DNA from: Mesorhizobium sp. L2C084A000
GTDB taxonomy: Bacteria > Pseudomonadota > Alphaproteobacteria > Rhizobiales > Rhizobiaceae
NCBI RefSeq assembly: GCF_000502875.1
Contig: NZ_AYWX01000001.1
Coordinates: 758,505-822,504, forward strand
DNA length: 64,000 nt
Reading direction: 5' to 3'
Part shown: piece by piece, positions 18,011 through 25,059 of the stretch
How the letters are laid out: each line of letters opens with the position of its first letter
Position numbering within the stretch: the stretch's first letter is position 1
The notes under the pieces: model-generated
The model's input: only the letters and a program-made list of their open reading frames with translations
Database searches by the model: none
What the model was told of the DNA's origin: nothing
Position numbers and translations under genes: made by a program

Positions 18011-19236
18011 GCCCATTTGGCAAGCGCCACCTTGAAGCGCGTTCCAAGTGGATGTTGCAGGCGCAAAACAGAAGCATCGTTGGTGGCGAAATTTTTCGCC
18101 TGTTCGCATAGCCGTGCCTCGTCCCATTCATGGCAGCCGTCGCAATGTTTGTCCTCCCATACCGACTTGTCCAATCCCTCCACCGGGCTGAACAGGGGTT
18201 TGCCCTTGATCAGCTGGGCGATGCTCTTGCCATCGATTGCCGGATCACCGAAATCGATCGGATGGTCGAAAAAGATCGGATCGTCCGAAGCCAGCCTGGG
18301 GATCTTCTGACGCAGCACATCGAGCGCAAGCTGGTCGTCACTTTGGCCTGATGCGCCTGCAGCGCCGGTGTTGCTTGCGTCGGAGCCGCCTTCGGTTGGA
18401 GGTGCGCTCGCCTCGCCCACGATCAACGGCGCATTGAGATCGACCTTGTGCAGAACGACATCCGTTTTCAGCGAAACGTTGATCCAGGGACGCTGCTTGC
18501 CGGAGGTTGCCTTGAAGACGTCGCTGGTGACCCTGTTCATGGCGTCGGTGATGGAGACGTTGGATTCGCCGATACGCTTGAGGAGCGCCGAGGTGAAAGG
18601 CGAATGTTCGCCCGACCCGTCATAGGCAAGTTGATTGGGACTGGCGGCGAAAGCGACGAGCGTGCCGGTGCCACCATTCTCTACCGGGATCTCGGCAAGG
18701 CCGCTGCTGGCGCCGTTGACGCCCGCGGTCTTGGCCAGCACCTCGGCGAGGGGATTGTCGCGGCAAGCGTCGAGAAACACCAGACTGATGCTGGTCTCTC
18801 GCGACATCTGGCGCAAAACGAAATCAACCGACACGGCTTCGAAGTCGACGGAGGTTTCATCTTCCAGCGCAGCGTCGACTGGAAGCAGATAGTTCTTGCC
18901 CGCAACCTGCAGGCCGTGGCCGGCATAGAAAAACAGCGCGATGTCGGCACCGCGCACCTGTTTCGCGAACTGCACGATCGTCGCCTGTGTCTGCAGCTTG
19001 GTCAGGTCGAAGCCGGAAACGACCTCAAAATCGAGTTTCTTCAAGCGTTCGGCCATGGCCTGGGCGTCGCGCACCGGATTGGCGAGCGGCGCCGCGTGCT
19101 GGTACTGGGAATTGCCCAGAACCAGCGCGATGCGGCGCTCGGCACTGGCGGCTGTTACAGTCAAAAGCAAGGCAAGCGCGGCAAGCCCGGCGGCACGAAA
19201 GAGGCCACCGCAACAGGCGATCAGATCGGACCTCAC
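17992..19236 (-). CDS. Exported caspase-fold (C14) protein with C-terminal CxxCH motif
   Basis: 414 residues from a GTG at 19236, with TGAGG just upstream. A signal peptide (about 1-32, ending ASA) leads into the caspase domain starting ERRIALVLGNSQY, with His107 in YAGHG and Cys158 in LDACRDN. After a Gly/Ser/Ala linker, a C-terminal segment of about 110 residues contains the CDGCH sequence (Cys365, Cys368, His369) inside KHCDGCHEWDEARLC. CxxCH is the covalent haem site of c-type cytochromes, but no distal Met motif is obvious, so haem binding is uncertain and a metal or disulfide site is possible. The gene starts seven bases after the YceI-OmpA gene stop, as last member of a minus-strand operon. 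Confidence 0.86.
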   Translation of the reverse strand: MRSDLIACCGGLFRAAGLAALALLLTVTAASAERRIALVLGNSQYQHAAPLANPVRDAQAMAERLKKLDFEVVSGFDLTKLQTQATIVQFAKQVRGADIALFFYAGHGLQVAGKNYLLPVDAALEDETSVDFEAVSVDFVLRQMSRETSISLVFLDACRDNPLAEVLAKTAGVNGASSGLAEIPVENGGTGTLVAFAASPNQLAYDGSGEHSPFTSALLKRIGESNVSITDAMNRVTSDVFKATSGKQRPWINVSLKTDVVLHKVDLNAPLIVGEASAPPTEGGSDASNTGAAGASGQSDDQLALDVLRQKIPRLASDDPIFFDHPIDFGDPAIDGKSIAQLIKGKPLFSPVEGLDKSVWEDKHCDGCHEWDEARLCEQAKNFATNDASVLRLQHPLGTRFKVALAKWAQGGCK

Positions 19237-19243
19237 CGGAACC

Positions 19244-20350
19244 TCAGTTCACGGGCTTGGTGGCGGAAAACTCGATCCGCCGATTGAGCGCCTTGTTCTT
19301 CGGCGTATCGTTGGCGGCAACCGGCCGCTCCTCGCCATAGCCGGCGGCGCTGACCTGATTGCGCGGAATACCCTCGGCAATCAAGGCGTCGGCAACCGCG
19401 TGGGCGCGCCGCTCCGACAACTGCTTGTTTGCGTCCGGCGATCCATCGGAATCGGTATAGCCGGAGATCTCGACCTTCAGGCTTGGGCATTTGCCAACGA
19501 CACCTTCGACCTCCGTCAGCAATGGGCGGCTTTTCGCATCGAGCCGCGCGCTGGCCGGCCGGAAGTAGATGGCGCCGGTGCGTGAGAGCACGGCAAACCT
19601 GTTCAAGCATTCCTCATCGCTGAAGTTCGCCTTGGCGGCGTCGGTGGCAACGGGACCTACATCGGTCGAACTCGCCGCGGCGGTCTGGGTTGCAGCGGGC
19701 TTGCTGCCGTCGGCGGTGAAGACGAAATCGAACGACACCGACGCGGTGGGCACGATGTTGGTGACGTTGGCCGCCTGCTGGAGTTTGTCCACGTTCGGCA
19801 GCAAGCCGAAATCCTCCACGTGAACCGCGACGGGAGCTTCCGAAGCAACGGAGACCATGTCGTCACTGATCATGGTGACGACGATGCTGGCCTCGAGGTC
19901 CTTGTCGACGCCGTGCAGATTGAGACGGAAAGGCAGCGTCGACTTCACCCTGCGTTTTGTCGCGAGATCGGCGAATGCGGCGGGATCCACATTGGCCGTC
20001 AGCTCGGCCGTCGGGTATTTGAATGTCTCGAAAAACAGGAAGCGCATGCGGACATTGCGCAGGTCGACGCCGGTATCGACCGAATTGAGGTCGAAGGTGA
20101 CCTTGGCATCACCCGCCGAGCTGAGCGTGCCGGTGATGTTCCTGATCTTGTTTGTCTCGACGATCGTGTTTTTCTTCACCGACTGGTAGGTGATCACCGA
20201 AGCCGTGGGATCAAGCGTCCAGTTCGGCGCTGCGTTGGCGGCTTGCGATGCGAGTAGCAGCAAGCCGGAAAGCGCGACGATCAGGCCAAGACCTCGTGTG
20301 GCGGGGCCTTTCAGCCTCGTCTTCCACCAGAATGCGACGACTTCGAACAT
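19244..20350 (-). CDS. Secreted YceI-OmpA fusion protein
   Basis: 368 residues from the ATG at 20350, preceded by AGGGGG. An N-terminal signal sequence of about 40 residues (hydrophobic core LIVALSGLLLLASQAA) is followed by a YceI-like beta-barrel domain (about 41-205: NWTLDPTASVITYQSVKK, then VKSTLPFRLNLHGVDKDLEA). The OmpA-type C-terminal domain (about 255-368) has IYFRPASARLDAKSRPLL, VEISGYTDSDG and NRRIEFSA. YceI domains bind isoprenoid lipids in known members; OmpA domains bind peptidoglycan. It thus likely sits in the periplasm attached to the wall. It lies between the small lipoprotein gene and a caspase gene on the same strand. Confidence 0.87.
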   Translation of the reverse strand: MFEVVAFWWKTRLKGPATRGLGLIVALSGLLLLASQAANAAPNWTLDPTASVITYQSVKKNTIVETNKIRNITGTLSSAGDAKVTFDLNSVDTGVDLRNVRMRFLFFETFKYPTAELTANVDPAAFADLATKRRVKSTLPFRLNLHGVDKDLEASIVVTMISDDMVSVASEAPVAVHVEDFGLLPNVDKLQQAANVTNIVPTASVSFDFVFTADGSKPAATQTAAASSTDVGPVATDAAKANFSDEECLNRFAVLSRTGAIYFRPASARLDAKSRPLLTEVEGVVGKCPSLKVEISGYTDSDGSPDANKQLSERRAHAVADALIAEGIPRNQVSAAGYGEERPVAANDTPKNKALNRRIEFSATKPVN

Positions 20351-20536
20351 GGAACGCCCCCTGACCAGGACCACCGTATCGACACGACACCTGGCGAGAG
20401 CATAGAGCACTTGCGGCTGGTTGGCGAGCAGTTGCAGCCGGTCTTCCGGTCAAGGTCCGGGGGCAGAGTTGGCGTGTCAAATGGTGGCAGGCGGCCTCGG
20501 CGAGCGGTGCCGCGAAACCCTGACCTGCTGTTAGCA

Positions 20537-20836
20537 TTATCCCCAGCCGCCGCCTCCGCCACCAGTGCCACCGGTGCCGCCATTGCCGCCGCCCAAAGGT
20601 GGAACGACGACAGGTGCGGTTTCCTCAGTCGGTTCGACGAGTTTCTTGGCGATAGCCTTCTTCTGCCTGGTGATCTTTGGCGTGGTCGTCGTGCGAATGA
20701 GCTTCGGCCTGTGCTTTGTCGTCGTCACCGTCGGTTCGGCCTTGGGCGCGGGCGCAACGGACATGCAGCCCGCTACTGCCACCAGAGCGCCGGATAGAAC
20801 TGTGGCGATCAATGCCTGCTTCACTGCCCTGCCCAC
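20537..20836 (-). CDS. Small lipoprotein with Gly-rich tail
   Basis: 99 residues from a GTG at 20836, chosen because GAGGAGG sits five bases upstream; a TTG at 20857 is less likely. The N-terminus is a lipoprotein signal with lipobox VAGC (mature Cys at about residue 17). The mature part is basic with many Thr and Lys (KHRPKLIRTTTTPKITRQKK), then VPP and a tail made almost only of Gly. No family recognised. It starts 17 bases after the stop of the Sel1 caspase gene, so the two are probably cotranscribed, and it may tether an envelope complex to a membrane. Confidence 0.75.
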   Translation of the reverse strand: MGRAVKQALIATVLSGALVAVAGCMSVAPAPKAEPTVTTTKHRPKLIRTTTTPKITRQKKAIAKKLVEPTEETAPVVVPPLGGGNGGTGGTGGGGGGWG

Positions 20837-20853
20837 GATTGCCTCCTCACTGA

Positions 20854-23403
20854 TCAAAACAAGTCCCGACGCGGATTGGCTTGCTCCCAGACCGCTCTGG
20901 CCGCATTGACCAGTTGGTCGTCAAGCGAGCCCTTCGCCGGGATCTTCGACTTGAGTTCGCCACGCAATTGCTTGAGCGCGGCCGTTTTCGTCTTCACTTC
21001 GAATTTCGTCAGCGTCGTCTGGGCACCCGGCAATTCCTTGCGAAGATCAAGCGCGACCGCAAAGGCCAGATAGCGCACCGCTATCGTCTGGTCGGCATTG
21101 GCGCCCTTCTGCATTTCGAGCGCTGCGCGATCATATGCGCCGGACTGATCGCCGCGTGCCGTGGCCAACTCGAACAGTCTTTGCGCTTCGTCGAGGTTTT
21201 GCTCGACACCAACGCCATCCCGGTACATGCGCGCAAGGCTGGCCGGAGCGTAGGGCTGGCCTAGATCCATAGCCTTCTGGAATAGCCCCTGCGCCTGCTT
21301 GGGGTCCTTTTCGACACCCACGCCGGCCAGGTAGTTACGGCCGAGAAGGTTCATAGAATACATGTCCTGTCGCTGGACGCCGGCCTCCAGGAAGGCAACT
21401 GCACGGGCCGGGTCGGCGGTCACGCCGTTGCGGCCTTCCGTGAAGATCGCGGCGAGATCGTTCATGGCATAGGTGTGCCCCATCGCGGCCGCCTTGAGCA
21501 GCAGGTCCAGACCTTTGGCGGTATCAGGCTTGACGCCATAGCCATTGAACAAGGCGCGGCCCCACGACGTCATGCCGTAGGGATCGCCCTTGTCGGATGC
21601 CGCGGCGTAAAGCGCGTTGGCCTGCGTGCGGTCGATGACCAGACCGGTTCCCGTCGCATACATGTAGCCGAGTTCGAACACAGCACGCACATGTCCCTTC
21701 TTGGCGGCCTCCTCGATGGCTGTCTTCGCTTCCTCGACCTTGCCAGTTGCGAGCAGCGCGCGCCCCAGTTCGTAGCGGAAGCGTGGGACATCGGGATAAG
21801 CCTTCACAGCGGCTTCGCAAACCTCCACGGCGCCGGCGCCGATTTCGTTCGGCAGCAGGCCGGGAACGACGCCTTGCAGGTCCAGAGGCTCGCCGGCGGC
21901 GGAGTCGCACGGATCGACGGTTGGCGACAGTTTCATCGTGGCGGGCTTGGACGAACTGCTGTCCGCACGGATTTCGAAGCCGACCTCGACCGGCGCGGCT
22001 ACGCCGATCTGAGGTTCGTAGCGCAGGCGGTCGACTTCAGCGGCCATCAGGCTGGACTGAGGTGACAGGGTTCTGTCGGGGAGCGAAAGGGTTCCTGTCG
22101 CGGGATATGCCGAAACTTTGAGACTGACCGCGGGATCGTCGGTCGGGAAATCCAGGTTAAGCGCAACCGGGCCCACGCCAACGGGAACATCAATGTCACG
22201 GTTTTCGATCGCCTCGGCGGCACCTGTGATATGAATGCCGCGCTCCACCACCTGTTGCTTTTGCTCGGCCGCGAGCGAGGCCATGACCTGTTCGCCATGG
22301 GCGCCTTCGCCGCTTTTGACCCGGAACACCAGGATGCCCTGGCTTTGACCGCCCCAATTGTCATGCGTGGCGTAGGCCAGCATATCCACCTCGTCCTGCG
22401 CGTCGACCCCCTTGGGCACATCCATCTGCAAACGCGGCAGGTCCTTGCCCTGGATCGGTTCGCCAACCTCGACAGGTTCGCCGTCCAGCATGAGGCGGCC
22501 GAGAGCAGGTGGTCTCTCGATGCTCACGGTGATCGTTCCGCCGTCGACATCGACCGGTTCCGGCAGGCCGAGATCGACTGGGCCCACTCCCGACAACACG
22601 ATTTTCTCCAGCACCGGCGGCAGCGAGGGGCGGTTGCTGCGGCGCATCAGCACCACTTCGTCGATCAGCGACGAGTTCTCCCAGGGAACCTGCAGGCCTT
22701 TTGTTGCCTCCACCACATCCCGGCGCACCGCCGCCATGACCGTGCGGATCTCCTGGTTCGGGGCCAGCGCGCGACGGGAAAACGCCGCCGAAAACGGACT
22801 GAGGTCGCCGCTGCCGTCATAGGCCGCCGCCCCAGGCTCGGTGGCAAAGGCAATGAGCGTGTTCAGCGAGCTTCTGACCTGCGCGAGCCCGGCGTTGCCG
22901 GAGGTGATAAGCTGGTCTCTCAGCCAGTAATTCTTGCGCGGGAACGGATTGTTGCGGCAGGCATCGAGGACGATCACCTGGATCTTCGATTTCGAACGCA
23001 TCTGTTCCAGGACATCGTTGAGCTTGATGGCCTGGACCTCGATGTCCGCCGCCTGCTTCAACGAGGCATCGACGGGAATCAGGAAGTTTTCGCCGCCGAT
23101 CTGGAAACCGTGACCGGAATAGTAGACGACGGCGAGGTCGGCGCCATCGATCGCGGCAAGATAATTGCGGAACTGCTCTTCGAACTGCAGCTTGGTGAGA
23201 TTGCTTGCAACGAAAACTTCGAACCCTGCCAGTCGAAACGTCTTGGAGACGTCCTCGGCATCCTTGACCGGGTTCTTCAGCGCCGGGAATTGCCGGTAGT
23301 CGGAATTGCCGATCACCAGGGCGACCCGTCGATCGGCCGACGCATCGAAGGTCGTAAGGGCCGCTACGAAGAAGACCGCGATGAATCCGCAAAGTCGGAG
23401 CAT
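20854..23403 (-). CDS. Large exported caspase-fold (C14) protein with Sel1 repeats
   Basis: 849 residues. A signal peptide (about 1-23) precedes the caspase domain (about 24-255; RRVALVIGNSDY) with His98 in YSGHG and Cys149 in LDACRNN. Residues about 265-500 look like two Ig/cadherin-like beta modules (GVGPVDLGLPEPVDVDGG; then VGPVALNLDFPTDDPAVSL). From about 510 there are helical repeats that become clear Sel1 repeats (HVRAVFELGYMYATGTGL, YAMNDLAAIFTEGRNGV, YSMNLLGRNYLAGVGV, YAPASLARMYRDGVGV). Sel1 repeats bind proteins, so this may be the scaffold of the neighbouring set. It is the first gene of the minus-strand operon caspase, lipoprotein, YceI-OmpA, caspase. Confidence 0.9.
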   Translation of the reverse strand: MLRLCGFIAVFFVAALTTFDASADRRVALVIGNSDYRQFPALKNPVKDAEDVSKTFRLAGFEVFVASNLTKLQFEEQFRNYLAAIDGADLAVVYYSGHGFQIGGENFLIPVDASLKQAADIEVQAIKLNDVLEQMRSKSKIQVIVLDACRNNPFPRKNYWLRDQLITSGNAGLAQVRSSLNTLIAFATEPGAAAYDGSGDLSPFSAAFSRRALAPNQEIRTVMAAVRRDVVEATKGLQVPWENSSLIDEVVLMRRSNRPSLPPVLEKIVLSGVGPVDLGLPEPVDVDGGTITVSIERPPALGRLMLDGEPVEVGEPIQGKDLPRLQMDVPKGVDAQDEVDMLAYATHDNWGGQSQGILVFRVKSGEGAHGEQVMASLAAEQKQQVVERGIHITGAAEAIENRDIDVPVGVGPVALNLDFPTDDPAVSLKVSAYPATGTLSLPDRTLSPQSSLMAAEVDRLRYEPQIGVAAPVEVGFEIRADSSSSKPATMKLSPTVDPCDSAAGEPLDLQGVVPGLLPNEIGAGAVEVCEAAVKAYPDVPRFRYELGRALLATGKVEEAKTAIEEAAKKGHVRAVFELGYMYATGTGLVIDRTQANALYAAASDKGDPYGMTSWGRALFNGYGVKPDTAKGLDLLLKAAAMGHTYAMNDLAAIFTEGRNGVTADPARAVAFLEAGVQRQDMYSMNLLGRNYLAGVGVEKDPKQAQGLFQKAMDLGQPYAPASLARMYRDGVGVEQNLDEAQRLFELATARGDQSGAYDRAALEMQKGANADQTIAVRYLAFAVALDLRKELPGAQTTLTKFEVKTKTAALKQLRGELKSKIPAKGSLDDQLVNAARAVWEQANPRRDLF

Positions 23404-23920
23404 GGCCTGTTTCCACCGTCGCTACCTGATGACCACAAGCCCCCAAGGTTGCGGTATCAAGGCTGTTAAAGAGCTCACAATCAGCCGAGACAGGAACAGA
23501 AAACAAAAAACCGTCGCGACAGCAGGCACTTTCCCATCCGATCAGGATCTAAATTACCTCAGAGCCGAGCCATCCGCAATGAGTGTCAAACGGCGCCGGC
23601 ATGGCTGTCTGGATCCGACGCACCCGCCAAGTCCCAATCCAACGACGGGTGCGCCTGATGCCATCCATCGGCTCCCACGGTGGACGGGAAGCGGTCCACC
23701 GAAGCCTTTCCGGTTCGATTTTCTTCGCCAAGAATCCTGCGGTTTCCGACAATGATCATCGCGTGTCGCAAAAAAGCTTTTTGGTATCAATCACTTCGCG
23801 TCGCTTCCGAGCGCACCCAGTTCCTATTTGTGATACACATTGTGAGACCTACTGTGATACAAATTATGTCCCAAAGGTAAACTTTTACAATAAATTCAAT
23901 TACTTACTGGAAAACCGATG
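23404..23920. other. Gene-free region upstream of the caspase operon
   Basis: About 500 bases with no convincing gene on either strand; short open frames here lack family text and ribosome-binding sites. It must contain the promoter of the minus-strand caspase operon and the 3' flank of tRNA-His. The part at 23820-23905 is clearly AT-richer than its surroundings and contains GTGATACA twice in direct orientation. No terminator or mobile-element end is evident. Confidence 0.5.
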
Positions 23921-23997
23921 GTACCGTTGGCTGGGATCGAACCAGCGACCTCCGGATCCACAATCCGGCGCTCTAACCATCTGAGCTACAACGGCAC
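23921..23997 (-). tRNA. tRNA-His (GTG anticodon)
   Basis: Reading the minus strand, a full cloverleaf folds: acceptor TGCCGTT pairing with AACGGTA (one G-U pair) and an extra 5' G opposite C73, the hallmark of tRNA-His; D-loop text AGCTCAGATGGTTAGAGC; anticodon loop TTGTGGA with GTG between stems CCGGA and TCCGG; T-arm GGTTCGATCC. The 3' CCA is not fully encoded, as usual in many alphaproteobacteria. No integrase or attachment repeat is visible beside it. Confidence 0.95.
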
Positions 23998-24157
23998 GTT
24001 GCCCGAGCGGATCGAAACAGAAACTCATCCGCCCGCTCTGTCGTTCGGCGATGCGTCCTTACGGGCTTATGGATTCTAATTCAAGGCTTTTGGAAAGCAA
24101 AGGTCACTTCCCCACATCGACGCGGCATTTGCCTGGCAAGAAGACCAGGCGCCGGAC

Positions 24158-24281
24158 AAAGAAAAAGGCCGGCGGGAGGAGGTGCCGGCCTTTTCCTGTT
24201 ACGAGCCAGCGGGAGGAGGTGCTGGCTGGTCACCCCGGGGAGCAGAGGGAGGAGGTTCCACTCACCGGGTATTCCTTGATG
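24158..24281 (-). ncRNA. Predicted small RNA with CCTCCTCCC loops (cuckoo / alpha-r14 type)
   Basis: On the minus strand the motif ACCTCCTCCC occurs three times (plus positions 24247-24256, 24211-24220, 24174-24183). The second copy is the loop of a 7-bp hairpin (24204-24227). The third is the loop of a hairpin with stem GCCGGCC (24167-24190) followed by TTTTTC, a Rho-independent terminator. The first copy may lie in a weaker CCGG-closed stem. Known alphaproteobacterial sRNAs of the cuckoo/alpha-r14 family, including CcsR of Rhodobacter, show anti-Shine-Dalgarno CCUCCUCCC in hairpin loops. A TATGAT at 24293-24288 would give a transcript of about 120 nt. It lies just downstream of the phasin gene on the same strand, so processing from that mRNA is another option. 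Confidence 0.75.
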
Positions 24282-24353
24282 GCTGCCATCATACACCCGA
24301 TCGTTTTTAAGAAAATGCGACCTTTTGTTGCATCTTCCGATCATGCGCAAATG

Positions 24354-24812
24354 TTAGGCAACCTTGATTTCCTTCATCGCCTTCTCGAAGGCGGTCTTGA
24401 TCGGCTTGGAGACGTCCTCGGCCGCCTTGGAGGCAACGGCCTGGAAGTCCTTGGCCTGCTCGACGGTCGATTCGACGCGCTTGCGCAGGAAGGCGGTCTG
24501 CAGCTCGACGACTTCCGACAGCGACTTGGCGCCGATCAGGGCCTCGAGGTGGGAAAAACCGGCCTCGGCATTGGCACGCAAAGCGGAGATGGTCTTGAGC
24601 GACAGGTCGTTGGAAACGGTCTTGGCGGTCTCGTAGGTCGACTCCAGAGCCTTCTGGGTCTCCTCGGCGCCGGTCTTCAGCTTGGCGTAGGCCTCTTTCG
24701 ACTGCTCAACGCCCTTTTCGGCGAAAGCGCGGATCTGGTCGGTGGCCTTGGAAGCGTCGAAGCTCGGGAATTCAACGTTTTCGATCGTCTCGGCGGTCTT
24801 GGTCCTGGACAT
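24354..24812 (-). CDS. phaP: Phasin (polyhydroxyalkanoate granule protein)
   Basis: 152 residues with GGATGG before the ATG. Almost entirely alpha-helical and rich in Ala, Glu and Lys; the phasin-2 pattern is clear (IRAFAEKGVEQSKEAYAKLK, TISALRANAEAGFSHLEALI, LQTAFLRKRVESTVEQAKDF). Phasins coat PHA/PHB granules in the cytoplasm and control their size and number. The upstream region contains two TGCNNNGCA sites that fit the PhaR repressor (separate entry). It is followed downstream by the predicted sRNA and divergently by the cbrA-like kinase. The acetoacetyl-CoA synthetase gene nearby fits PHB turnover. Confidence 0.92.
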   Translation of the reverse strand: MSRTKTAETIENVEFPSFDASKATDQIRAFAEKGVEQSKEAYAKLKTGAEETQKALESTYETAKTVSNDLSLKTISALRANAEAGFSHLEALIGAKSLSEVVELQTAFLRKRVESTVEQAKDFQAVASKAAEDVSKPIKTAFEKAMKEIKVA

Positions 24813-24892
24813 TTTCCATCCTTTTCAGCGGCAGCGGCTTTGACAGAAAGCCGTCTCGTTCATGTATGATGGCAATATAAAGGCAAATTTTG

Positions 24893-24920
24893 TGCATTGC
24901 AATATCTTTGTTGCAGTGCA
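24893..24920. promoter_or_regulatory. Putative PhaR operator upstream of the phasin gene
   Basis: Two TGCNNNGCA elements, TGCATTGCA (24893-24901) and TGCAGTGCA (24912-24920), have centres 19 bases apart, close to two helical turns. Phasin genes in PHB producers are repressed by PhaR, which binds TGC/GCA-rich dyads. Position, about 80-110 bases before the phasin ATG, fits an operator. No experiment supports it here. Confidence 0.5.
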
Positions 24921-25059
24921 CCATAAATTTCTTTGGGCCGTTAACCAAGAGCCCAGATTCCGGCCTTTGCACGTTCTGGCTTGTGGACCTTCGCGCCTCC
25001 GGCTTTTATTAACAAAGCGTTAACTGCAAAATCGCCGCTCCGTGAGGTCCGCCAAGCGC

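Noticed and set aside
22231..23469. 412-codon open frame on the plus strand
   Set aside because: Antisense to the Sel1 caspase gene; His- and Arg-rich without motifs.
23549..23984. Several short open frames between the caspase operon and tRNA-His
   Set aside because: No ribosome-binding sites, no family text, and some overlap the tRNA.
23921..23997. tRNA-His as integration site of a genomic island
   Set aside because: No integrase and no second copy of the tRNA 3' end was seen in the window.
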